Below, one piece after another: positions 41,651-49,049 of a DNA stretch of 64,000 nt; positions within the stretch are counted from its first letter, which is position 1; the number at the start of each line of letters is the position of its first letter. The stretch spans positions 682,001 to 746,000 of the forward strand of contig NZ_CAMLHC010000001.1 of the NCBI RefSeq assembly GCF_946479755.1. Reading direction: 5' to 3'. The position numbers were made by a program, and so were the translations under genes. The DNA comes from an uncultured Chitinophaga sp. GTDB taxonomy: Bacteria > Bacteroidota > Bacteroidia > Chitinophagales > Chitinophagaceae. The notes beneath the pieces were generated by a model. That model saw only the letters and a program-made list of their open reading frames with translations. It made no database searches and was not told where the DNA came from.

Positions 41651-41992
41651 ATGAAAGAACCCACGGAATTTAAGTTCAGTGAACCCGCGTCGCTGGGCGT
41701 GTTCAGCACCAAAGGCTTTGTGGAAGGACTGTTGCCTGTATTGCGCGTTGTGCATGAGCATGACGGGTACTGGCAGTTCCTGACCGCAGAGTTTATGAAC
41801 GTAACGACGGAGGAGGAATTGGCACGTGCAGAAGAAGGGGCCGTGTTGCTTTGCCTGCGGGATGTGGTGGCATTGGACGACACGCTGAACGCACTGTTTG
41901 ACCTTCCATGCGGCGAGTTTGCCGACAGGAAGTTTATCGGAGACCAATGGGTAAGATCCGCATATGACGAAGAAGACGAATCAACAAGATAA
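41651..41992 (+). CDS. DUF2185-like protein, immunity type
   Basis: A 113-residue acidic protein. GVFSTKGFVEGLLPVLRVVHEHDGYW (in parts), QFLTAEFMNVTTEEE, and LNALFDLPCGEFADR follow the DUF2185 pattern, a domain of cytosolic proteins seen as immunity partners in polymorphic toxin loci. It has no signal peptide. It lies between the exported Hcp-like gene and a DMP19 gene with gaps of 6 and 10 bp, so they share a transcript. No cognate toxin gene is visible nearby. Confidence 0.65.
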   Translation: MKEPTEFKFSEPASLGVFSTKGFVEGLLPVLRVVHEHDGYWQFLTAEFMNVTTEEELARAEEGAVLLCLRDVVALDDTLNALFDLPCGEFADRKFIGDQWVRSAYDEEDESTR

Positions 41993-42002
41993 AAATCTAA
42001 AC

Positions 42003-42512
42003 ATGGAGTTTTTACCTACTATCAGCAAGGATGTAATAGCTGCTGCAGGCAACGATAACTGGGAGTTTATCTATGCGGTGCTTGAGCCGTATCAGGACGC
42101 TATTGAGGAAGCGGAGGACGAAGAAACGGTCCTTGACCAGCTAACCGACGATCAGCATACCCTGCTGATCTACGATGCGCTATATGGACAGGTTACCAAC
42201 GGCGGCTTTCTGCAGTTGATCCACAACGGCTACGGGCAGTTTGTCTTTGATGGCGTCTTTATAGAAGACCTTAGAAGATGGTCGATGAATGAGACAGCAG
42301 CCCTGCTGATAAAGGCTGAAGCCATTTATACGGAGCATAAAACGTTCCTGGAACAGGACCGCGAGCTCGAAGCGTTTTCCGCGCTTTATAAAGAGTTCAC
42401 GGCATTTGAACCGCTCGATGAAGCTTTTTATGATATCATGGATGCAGAGGTGTCCCGCTTCAGGAAATATATTGAAACGAATCTTGCTTCGTTTGTAAAG
42501 GTGACAGCGTAA
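42003..42512 (+). CDS. DMP19/DUF4375 family protein
   Basis: A 169-residue helical acidic protein. The segment LLIYDALYGQVTNGGFLQLIHNGYGQF is the DMP19 signature (Y-x-x-x-x-x-V-x-N-GG-F-x-Q). DMP19-like domains occur in DNA-mimic and immunity proteins. ATG at 42003 is chosen over 41964 because the latter overlaps the previous gene and lacks homology. It is the third gene of the immunity-type run. Confidence 0.82.
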   Translation: MEFLPTISKDVIAAAGNDNWEFIYAVLEPYQDAIEEAEDEETVLDQLTDDQHTLLIYDALYGQVTNGGFLQLIHNGYGQFVFDGVFIEDLRRWSMNETAALLIKAEAIYTEHKTFLEQDRELEAFSALYKEFTAFEPLDEAFYDIMDAEVSRFRKYIETNLASFVKVTA

Positions 42513-42537
42513 TATTGTATCCAATAAATAGTATCGT

Positions 42538-43185
42538 ATGGACATTGAACAATACAAACAGCAATTTGACGAGCAGGACGCAGTGGGATGGGACTGTATC
42601 GACGGCGCCATGGAAAAGCTTTACCCGGGGCAGGAACCGAAGCATTACGCCCCCGGTTTATACTATGCATTGGGTGGCGACAATCCCCTGGATGGCATCA
42701 GTGTTTATGAAAGCAGTCAGCAGGCCGATCATCTGCATTTTGTGACTTACGGTTTTTCTGAGCTTTATTATGACGAAGAGGCCGCAGGCGGAGAATTCAG
42801 CAAATTCGGCTTTGAGCTTACGTTCAGGCTGAAGAAAACCACAGCAGCAGAAGATCCTAACTGGGCCTGTAACCTGCTGCAGAATATTGCCAAGTACGTG
42901 TTCAGTTCCGGCAGATGGTTTGAGGAGTTTCATTTTATTCCGGCCAACGGACCTATCAGGCTGGAATATGATACGGACATTACGGCGCTGGCTTTTATAA
43001 AAGATCCGGAGCTGGGGACCATCACTACGCCGCACGGCGATGTCACTTTCCTGCAAATGGTCGGTATCACCACCAAAGAATACGAGTCCCTGATGCAGAA
43101 CCCCACCACAGCGGAATGCGAGCAACTGCTGCAACGGCTGCGGGCTAACAATCCACTGCTGATCACGGACCTCGACAGAAAATAA
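42538..43185 (+). CDS. Suppressor of fused (SUFU) domain protein
   Basis: A 215-residue protein: WDCIDGAMEKLYPGQEPKHYAP, LGGDNPLDGISVYES, HFVTYGFSELYYDEE, FGFELTFRL and VTFLQMVGITTKEYESL follow the order of bacterial SUFU-domain proteins. These are frequent immunity proteins in polymorphic toxin systems, although some have other roles. It ends the run and is followed by a strong terminator. Confidence 0.9.
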   Translation: MDIEQYKQQFDEQDAVGWDCIDGAMEKLYPGQEPKHYAPGLYYALGGDNPLDGISVYESSQQADHLHFVTYGFSELYYDEEAAGGEFSKFGFELTFRLKKTTAAEDPNWACNLLQNIAKYVFSSGRWFEEFHFIPANGPIRLEYDTDITALAFIKDPELGTITTPHGDVTFLQMVGITTKEYESLMQNPTTAECEQLLQRLRANNPLLITDLDRK

Positions 43186-43221
43186 CGTAATTTTTACCCG
43201 TATATGTTAAAGCGGGATAAG

Positions 43222-43251
43222 AGCCGGCCTCCAGGGGCCGGCTTTTTTTTT
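43222..43251 (+). terminator. Terminator after immunity-type run
   Basis: AGCCGGCC (43222-43229) pairs with GGCCGGCT (43236-43243), followed by nine T. It separates this run from the ECF sigma operon. Confidence 0.93.
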
Positions 43252-43268
43252 GCAAAAATTACGGATGA

Positions 43269-43300
43269 GGTAAAACTTTTTCAAAAATCATCCCGTATCT
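43269..43300 (+). promoter_or_regulatory. ECF-type promoter of the sigma operon
   Basis: GGTAAAACTTTT (43269-43280), 11 bp, then CCCGTATCT (43292-43300). The same motif with the same spacing recurs at 44703-44734. AAC in the upstream block and CGT in the downstream block fit known ECF promoter logic. Transcription would start near 43306, about 20 nt before the TTG start codon. Confidence 0.75.
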
Positions 43301-43325
43301 AATACCATCTGAGTGGATAATAGTA

Positions 43326-43868
43326 TTGAAGGAGCTACCAACATATACCGAACAAGCGTTAATTACTGCGTTGAAACTACGCAGGGAGGAGGCTTTTAAC
43401 TACCTGTATGATCACTACGCCGCCGCTTTAAACGGCGTCATCCGCAACATCATCCCGGAAGAGCATACCGCAACGGACCTCTTACAGGAGGTATTCATTA
43501 AAATATGGCGACAGATAGACCATTATGATCCTGCGAGAGGCAGATTGTATACCTGGATGTTTACCATCGCAAGGACCGCGGCCATCGATCATGTGCGCAG
43601 CAAAAGCTGGCAAAACGGTCTACGGAACAGTGAACTGACCGAAGGTAGTCAGCAATTGCCCGATCAGCGTACACTTCCTTCCGATGAGCTTGGCTTACGC
43701 AACATTGTACATACACTGAAGGATGAGCATAAGGCGGTACTGGAACTATCTTACTTCCAGGGCTATACGCAGGAAGAAATCGCCCGGTTGATCAATATCC
43801 CTGTAAACACTGTCAAGACAAGAATCCGGGCCGCTATTTTGCAACTGAAAAAAAAGATAAAAAGGTAA
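43326..43868 (+). CDS. ECF RNA polymerase sigma factor
   Basis: A 180-residue sigma factor: region 2 with EEAFNYLYDHYAAALNGVI, TDLLQEVFIKIWRQIDHYDPARGRLYTWMFTIARTAAIDHVRS (in parts), and region 4 with VLELSYFQGYTQEEIARLINIPVNTVKTRI. It resembles the SigK/RpoE-like group that pairs with RskA-type anti-sigma factors, as here. There is no ATG or GTG in the open frame; TTG at 43326 is the best start, with TTG at 43371 as an alternative. The anti-sigma gene follows after 1 bp. It is probably autoregulated through the upstream ECF-type promoter. Confidence 0.92.
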   Translation: MKELPTYTEQALITALKLRREEAFNYLYDHYAAALNGVIRNIIPEEHTATDLLQEVFIKIWRQIDHYDPARGRLYTWMFTIARTAAIDHVRSKSWQNGLRNSELTEGSQQLPDQRTLPSDELGLRNIVHTLKDEHKAVLELSYFQGYTQEEIARLINIPVNTVKTRIRAAILQLKKKIKR

Positions 43869-43869
43869 C

Positions 43870-44667
43870 GTGGATATCAAGGCATACATAGAAAGTGGCA
43901 TCATTGAGAGCTATGTCTTAGGCTTAGCTACTCCGCAGGAAGCGGATGAGCTGCAGCGTTTAAGCCAGACCTATCCTGAAATAACAACAGCGGTTGCCAG
44001 GTGTGAGCAGTGGCTCCGCGAAACGTCAGACCGGTATGCCATACCGGTCCCGGAGACGCTGAAAGCGCAACTGCTTGTCCGCCTGGAGCATGAGTTTCAA
44101 CCAGTGGAGCAGGCACCTCCGGTGCGCCATTACCAGGGGGGACTGTTTAAATATGCTGCTGCCGTATTACTATTATTGCTCACTGTCAGCGGGTTACTGA
44201 ATGTGTATCTGTACAGCAGCTACCGGAAAGCCAGCCGTGATTTTGTACAGCTTCAATCCGCGACCGATATGATGGCTGCAGATAACAAAGCTTATCAGGC
44301 AAAGCTGGCCGTTCTTGAACAAGATCTGCGATTTATCACCGCACCCGGAACATTAAAAGTGATGCTGGCCGGTGTTGCTGGCAGAGAAGATCACCAGGTT
44401 ACCCTTTACTGGAACATACAAACGAAAGAAGTATCTCTGATAGCCAGTCGTCTGCCTGCCCCTGCGCCGGGAAAACAATATCAGTTATGGGCAATCGTTG
44501 ATGGGAAGCCTGTATCAGCAGGGCTGTTGACGCAACGCTGTGTCGATCTGTGCCTGTTGGCGCCCGTTCAACAGGCACAGGCATTTGCTATCACCCTCGA
44601 AAAGGCAGGTGGAAGCGCTGTGCCCACATTAGACCAGATGGTTGTCTCAGGTAAAGTGAATGCCTGA
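43870..44667 (+). CDS. RskA-type anti-sigma factor
   Basis: A 265-residue protein with GTG start. The N-terminal cytoplasmic part (YIESGIIESYVLGLATPQEADELQRL) is the anti-sigma zinc-finger-like helix region without metal ligands; one transmembrane helix is at about 94-115 (YAAAVLLLLLTVSGLLNVYLY); the periplasmic part is an RskA C-terminal domain (LPAPAPGKQYQLWAIVDGKPVSAG in parts, AFAITLEKAGGSAVPT). It should hold the ECF sigma at the membrane until a signal triggers release. Co-transcribed with the sigma gene. Confidence 0.93.
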   Translation: MDIKAYIESGIIESYVLGLATPQEADELQRLSQTYPEITTAVARCEQWLRETSDRYAIPVPETLKAQLLVRLEHEFQPVEQAPPVRHYQGGLFKYAAAVLLLLLTVSGLLNVYLYSSYRKASRDFVQLQSATDMMAADNKAYQAKLAVLEQDLRFITAPGTLKVMLAGVAGREDHQVTLYWNIQTKEVSLIASRLPAPAPGKQYQLWAIVDGKPVSAGLLTQRCVDLCLLAPVQQAQAFAITLEKAGGSAVPTLDQMVVSGKVNA

Positions 44668-44702
44668 ACGAAATTATTCTCTCCTTCGAAAAAAAATATG
44701 CA

Positions 44703-44734
44703 GGTCAAACTTTTAGTGGAAATATCCCGTACCT
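44703..44734 (+). promoter_or_regulatory. Second copy of the ECF-type promoter
   Basis: GGTCAAACTTTT (44703-44714), 11 bp, then CCCGTACCT (44726-44734). It matches the promoter-like motif upstream of the sigma gene at 11 of 12 and 8 of 9 positions with equal spacing. It drives the ferritin-like pair with a leader of about 60 nt. Confidence 0.75.
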
Positions 44735-44799
44735 GGTAATGTGTTTTCGTTTTATTTAGTTCGTCATCCTGATTAATAAATCTATCTAATTATTTTCTT

Positions 44800-45510
44800 A
44801 TGGAAAACTTACATCCGGTTTTGCCCCCTTCGGGCAATGATGACCGCTTATTGCCTGATAAGCTGGGCAGGAGGAAATTCCTTGCCTATTGTGGCCTGGC
44901 GGCATCGGCCGCTACACTGGCAGCTTGTAAAAAGGATAAGGATAACGACAACATGCCGCCTGCGGGCAGCATTGACCTGGGGACGGGAGACATCGGCATT
45001 CTCAATTACGCCTTTGCATTGGAACAACTGGAAGCGGCCTTCTACACGCAGGTGGTTGCGAGCCCTTATTCCGGAATAACTCCCGGTGAGCTTTCCTTGC
45101 TGACTGATATCCGGGACCATGAAGTAGCGCACCGTGAGTTTTTTAAAGCGGCACTGGGGACCAAAGCGATCGTGAACCTTGAGGTCAACTTCTCCGCTGT
45201 CAATTTTGGGAGCAGGGATAGTGTGCTGGGCACTGCCAAAGCCTTTGAAGATCTCGGTGTGTCTGCCTATAACGGCGCGGGGCAATTAATAACGGACCCT
45301 GCTTACCTGTTGCTGGCAGGAAAAATCGTGTCGGTGGAAGCGCGTCATGCTGCCCTTATTCGTGATCTGATCAGCAATGGTTCTTTTGCAGACAATACTG
45401 TCGTTAATGCCAACGGCCTGGATTTGGCGAGCGGGCCGGCTGATGTACTGATGGCAGCGAAACCATTTTTGAAATCAGTATTGTACGCAGGGAATTTGCC
45501 TACAGCGTAA
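44800..45510 (+). CDS. Ferritin-like domain protein, Tat-type lipoprotein
   Basis: A 236-residue protein. The N-terminus carries a twin-arginine motif (GRRKFL at 23-28), a hydrophobic stretch and a lipobox LAAC ending at C43, so it is probably exported folded and lipidated. The rest is a four-helix ferritin-like domain: ALEQLEAAFYT, IRDHEVAHREFF, FEDLGVSAYNG and VEARHAALIRD carry the acidic and His ligands. Tat export fits a protein that binds metal in the cytoplasm. Its transcription should depend on the neighbouring ECF sigma factor. Substrate or stress unknown. Confidence 0.88.
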   Translation: MENLHPVLPPSGNDDRLLPDKLGRRKFLAYCGLAASAATLAACKKDKDNDNMPPAGSIDLGTGDIGILNYAFALEQLEAAFYTQVVASPYSGITPGELSLLTDIRDHEVAHREFFKAALGTKAIVNLEVNFSAVNFGSRDSVLGTAKAFEDLGVSAYNGAGQLITDPAYLLLAGKIVSVEARHAALIRDLISNGSFADNTVVNANGLDLASGPADVLMAAKPFLKSVLYAGNLPTA

Positions 45511-46352
45511 TGCCTGTTTCATCTCAAAAAACTAAAGTCATGAACATACAAAATATCCTCTCGGAAATAGAACAGTTTGATCCTGAGGTGTACGACCGCT
45601 TTGACACCCGCCGGGCTGCGATGCGGCAGTTTAGCCGCTGGGGTGGCAGGCTGGCGCTGGCGGCGGTGCCTTTTGCACTGGGCAGCATGTTTAAAAAAGC
45701 ATATGGTCAGTCCTCCGGAGGCAGCATCACAGCCGTACTCAACTACGCCCTGACGCTCGAGTACCTGGAAGCGGAGTTTTATACGAAAGGCGCGGCTTCA
45801 GGGGTGGTGCCTGCCGGAACACCGGCAGTAGGCGCTATCAACACTATCCGCGATCATGAAAACGCTCACGTGGTTTTCCTGAAAAATACCCTCAATGCCC
45901 TGGGCGCCACGCCGGTGTCCAAACCGACCTTCGACTTTACCGCCGGTGGAGCATTCGCGAATATATTCACCAATTACGATACCTTTCTGGCGGTGGCACA
46001 GACTTTCGAAGATACCGGCGTAAGGGCATATAAAGGCAGAGCGGGAGAGCTGATCAGCAGCCATGCCGTGCTCACGGCAGCATTGCAGATACATTCCGTT
46101 GAGGCCAGGCACGCGTCTCACATCCGCCAGATGCGGAAAGCAAGAGGCGCTAATCTGAAGCCCTGGATTACCGGTAAAGACACAGGAGGAATAGGAGCGG
46201 CTGTGCAGGCCAGTTATAACGGCGAAGAACTAACGAGCCAGGCAGGCGTCGATATCACCAAATTTGTGAGTGCCAACGCTGCCAGCGAAAGTTTTGACGA
46301 GCCTCTTAACGCTGACCAGGTACTGGCTATCGTGAAACCTTTTATCGTATAA
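45510..46352 (+). CDS. Ferritin-like domain protein, second of pair
   Basis: A 280-residue protein; the start ATG overlaps the previous stop (TAATG), although ATG at 45540 is equally likely. The N-terminal region has RRAAMRQFSRWGGRLALAAVPFALG, a possible Tat-like or membrane-targeting segment. The ferritin-like core is LTLEYLEAEFYT, IRDHENAHVVFL, FEDTGVRAYKG and SVEARHASHIRQ, clearly paralogous to the upstream gene. It has an additional C-terminal part of about 60 residues. The two probably act together outside the cytoplasm. Confidence 0.88.
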   Translation: MPVSSQKTKVMNIQNILSEIEQFDPEVYDRFDTRRAAMRQFSRWGGRLALAAVPFALGSMFKKAYGQSSGGSITAVLNYALTLEYLEAEFYTKGAASGVVPAGTPAVGAINTIRDHENAHVVFLKNTLNALGATPVSKPTFDFTAGGAFANIFTNYDTFLAVAQTFEDTGVRAYKGRAGELISSHAVLTAALQIHSVEARHASHIRQMRKARGANLKPWITGKDTGGIGAAVQASYNGEELTSQAGVDITKFVSANAASESFDEPLNADQVLAIVKPFIV

Positions 46353-46380
46353 ACCATCATTTCTCACGGCGATCCATGGA

Positions 46381-46420
46381 AAAGGGCTGCACCAAAAGTA
46401 AAACTTTTGGCCAGCCCTTT
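46381..46420. terminator. Bidirectional terminator
   Basis: AAAGGGCTG and AGCCCTTT, with CCAAAAGT and ACTTTTGG inside, make a long hairpin with a small asymmetric internal loop. It lies between the ferritin-like pair and the convergent DUF3823 gene. Confidence 0.85.
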
Positions 46421-46507
46421 ATAATTACATAGAGCGGCAGCGTGCCGTGGATGATGTAGGATCACTGCTGACCTGCCTCTACGGCGCGCATTGGGGTAGT
46501 GATACCT

Positions 46508-47215
46508 TTATTTCGACGTTGTTATTTTGATAACAGGCGTATAGTTGTAATACCCGGCGGGGTTGTCTGCCCCGCCAATACGGGCGGCAGCCCTGATGTA
46601 GTACACAGCGCCGGCTTTGAGGCCGGTAAACGTTTTCTCGTACGTGGTGGCCTCCACAGTGGCATCGGGCACGTTTTGCACGTCCTGTATGTCATTGAGT
46701 GTATAGCTGTTGACATCAATCCCTTCGGTAGTGCCGATGACAGCTGCCAGCCTTGAGATTTTCTGCGTATTGCCATTGTGTTTAACACTATACTTCACGG
46801 TTACACTGTTGTTCGTGACATTGCCGGTGACTGCCGTTACTTTCAGGAATGGCGTCACCGGGATGTCTTTTTGTGTACTGGCAGCAATATCCACTACCAG
46901 GGTATCCCTGTAATAGAATGGTCCTTCTGCCACGATACGGTATTTCCCGGTAAAGAGCAGGTTGTTGGCGAAGGAGCCATCGGGATGTACTGCTGTATTA
47001 ACCGGATTAGGATTGCTGCTGCTGTAGCCTACCTGGTAATAGCGGATCACGGCGCCGTTAAAGGTTTGTACGGGCACGGCTTCGTTGGTTTTGACATCTG
47101 TAAGACGGCCCTGTATGCTGGCGTCGGGCGCGGCGTAATTATCTTTCTTGCAGCTGGTGAGCACTGTGCCGCCCAGCAGGAGCGCCATACAGCTGTTGAT
47201 GATATGTTGTTTCAT
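46508..47215 (-). CDS. DUF3823 domain-containing lipoprotein
   Basis: A 235-residue lipoprotein with lipobox LTSC near residue 21 (GGTVLTSCKKD). The mature part contains SIQGRLTDVKTNEAVPVQTFNGAVIRYYQVGY in parts, which is DUF3823, and a second beta-rich domain after residue 125. DUF3823 proteins are typically encoded after SusD and probably sit on the cell surface as accessory binding proteins. It follows susD after 22 bp and ends the second locus. Confidence 0.92.
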   Translation of the reverse strand: MKQHIINSCMALLLGGTVLTSCKKDNYAAPDASIQGRLTDVKTNEAVPVQTFNGAVIRYYQVGYSSSNPNPVNTAVHPDGSFANNLLFTGKYRIVAEGPFYYRDTLVVDIAASTQKDIPVTPFLKVTAVTGNVTNNSVTVKYSVKHNGNTQKISRLAAVIGTTEGIDVNSYTLNDIQDVQNVPDATVEATTYEKTFTGLKAGAVYYIRAAARIGGADNPAGYYNYTPVIKITTSK

Positions 47216-47237
47216 GTGTTGGTCCTTTTTGTTTTAG

Positions 47238-49031
47238 TTAGAAACCCGGGTTTTGCACGAGGTTGCTGTTCTTATCGATCTCACCGGTAGGAATACGCTG
47301 ATAGTACATCCGGGAGAGGAAGGTGCGGGTGTTTTTCGGCGCCGGCACGATCTGGAAGGTGTATTTCATATCAGCCGGGGATTTCCCGTTTTCCCACATG
47401 AGCCAGGGATACAGTGCATGGAACTGCGTATTGTTCAGCAGGTCGGTAGCAATGCGCCAGCGGCAGATGTCCCACCATCTGTGGTTTTCGAAGGCCAGTT
47501 CTACCTGGCGTTCGTGGCGTACCTGGTCGCGGGTAACGCTGCCGAGGGTTTTAATGCCTGCGCGGTCGCGCAGCTGGTTGACGGCATTCAGCGCATCGGC
47601 TGTCTTGCCTAATTCAATAGCGGCTTCGGCATAGTTCAGCAGTACCTCTCCATAACGGAATACGATCCACGGTGTGGTAGAACGCCCATCTGCCAGCCGG
47701 TTGACAGGGTCCATGAATTTTTTTACATAAAAACCTGTCTTGGTAGGATCACCGCTGAGCAGCGGGCCGTCCTTGCCTACGCGGGGGATGCTGTTGGCGC
47801 CGCTGCCATAGGTATCTGTGAGGTTAGCGGCGGTGAACTGCACGCCGTTGTCTGTCACACCTCTTCTCAGTTCCACAACGCCGCCCTGCCAGGGAGCGCC
47901 TGGGTACAGGATGCTGGCCAGGAAGCGGGGATCTTTGTCTTTAAACAGATCGGCGGTGTTGTTGTAAACGATAGGGTTGCCGGCGGCGTCGTTTATTTTC
48001 AGTTTGCCCGGCGTGCCGTCGGTGTATTCGAAGCTCTCCACCAGCTCCAGCGTCGGATTGGTAGCGCAACCGTAGTCGACTTTAAAACTCTGCGGCGCGT
48101 TGTAGAAGTCGAAGCCATGCGCCAGGTCAGGCGACTGGTAAGTCTTCACAAAAATGACTTCTTTGTTTTTATCAAGGTCGGCGCCGGTTAAAAACAGCTG
48201 CTGGAAGTTGGTGGTCTTATCACCGTTGCCGTTAAACAACTGGAACTTCCCGGAGTTGATGATCGTCTGTGCGGCGTCATAGGCTTTCTGCCAATAGCCG
48301 TCGGCGTTAGCGGCTATACCAACTACGCCGCCGAGTTGCACGGAGCCGTATTTAGCGATAGACGCGGCATACAGCATGGCCCGGCATTTTAAGGCGAGGG
48401 CGGCGTAACGGGTAGCGCGGTAGCGGTTGTCTGCATTGTGGGCTTCCGGCAGCTGGCCGGTGACTGCGTCCAGCTCGGAGGCGATGAAGTCATATACTTC
48501 CTGCTCTTTGTTACGTGGTACTTTCAGTGCTTCGAGATCACCGTTGTACTGCTGTACTTTGGTAATCAGCGGCACGCCGCCGTAACGTTTCACGAGGGAG
48601 AAGTAATAGAACGCCCTGACAAAGCGTGCTTCTGCGAGGAAGCCGGCTTTTTGTTCTTCGGAGATATTTTTGGCATTAGGGATTTTTTCGATGAAATCGT
48701 TGACGTTTCTCACGTAGTTGTACTGCCACCAGGCGAACATTTCATCGCCAAGGATGGGATCGAGCGTGGCGCCCCAGCTGTAGGAACGTACCGCCTCGTC
48801 GGTGGCCTGGCTGGGAAAAGCGGCCTGGTTGCCCTCTACCCAGTAGTCGAAGGCTTCTGTTTGCATCCGGCTGTAAAGGTTGGCTGTAAGCGCCTGTACA
48901 CCGGAAACGGAACCGTAGGCGGCATCATCGGAGATGATGTCCTGTGCTTTTCTTTCCAGGAAATCTTTATTGCAGGAAGCCGACAAGGTGAGCAGCAGTG
49001 CAAAGGATATATGCTTATGTATTTTTCTCAT
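47238..49031 (-). CDS. RagB/SusD family nutrient uptake lipoprotein
   Basis: A 597-residue SusD-like lipoprotein with lipobox SASC-NKDFLERKAQD. Family features are SGVQALTANLYSRM, the TPR-type AEARFVRAFYYFSLVKRYGGVPLI, and the C-terminal HERQVELAFENHRWWDICRWR. It pairs with the SusC encoded 18 bp upstream. Substrate unknown; no glycoside hydrolase is beside it. Confidence 0.96.
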   Translation of the reverse strand: MRKIHKHISFALLLTLSASCNKDFLERKAQDIISDDAAYGSVSGVQALTANLYSRMQTEAFDYWVEGNQAAFPSQATDEAVRSYSWGATLDPILGDEMFAWWQYNYVRNVNDFIEKIPNAKNISEEQKAGFLAEARFVRAFYYFSLVKRYGGVPLITKVQQYNGDLEALKVPRNKEQEVYDFIASELDAVTGQLPEAHNADNRYRATRYAALALKCRAMLYAASIAKYGSVQLGGVVGIAANADGYWQKAYDAAQTIINSGKFQLFNGNGDKTTNFQQLFLTGADLDKNKEVIFVKTYQSPDLAHGFDFYNAPQSFKVDYGCATNPTLELVESFEYTDGTPGKLKINDAAGNPIVYNNTADLFKDKDPRFLASILYPGAPWQGGVVELRRGVTDNGVQFTAANLTDTYGSGANSIPRVGKDGPLLSGDPTKTGFYVKKFMDPVNRLADGRSTTPWIVFRYGEVLLNYAEAAIELGKTADALNAVNQLRDRAGIKTLGSVTRDQVRHERQVELAFENHRWWDICRWRIATDLLNNTQFHALYPWLMWENGKSPADMKYTFQIVPAPKNTRTFLSRMYYQRIPTGEIDKNSNLVQNPGF

Positions 49032-49049
49032 GACGGATAATTAAGTGGA

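Noticed and set aside
41165..43185. Complete type VI secretion or polymorphic toxin locus
   Set aside because: No TssB/C, VgrG, ClpV, toxin or Rhs gene is present; only the Hcp-like and immunity-type proteins are seen.
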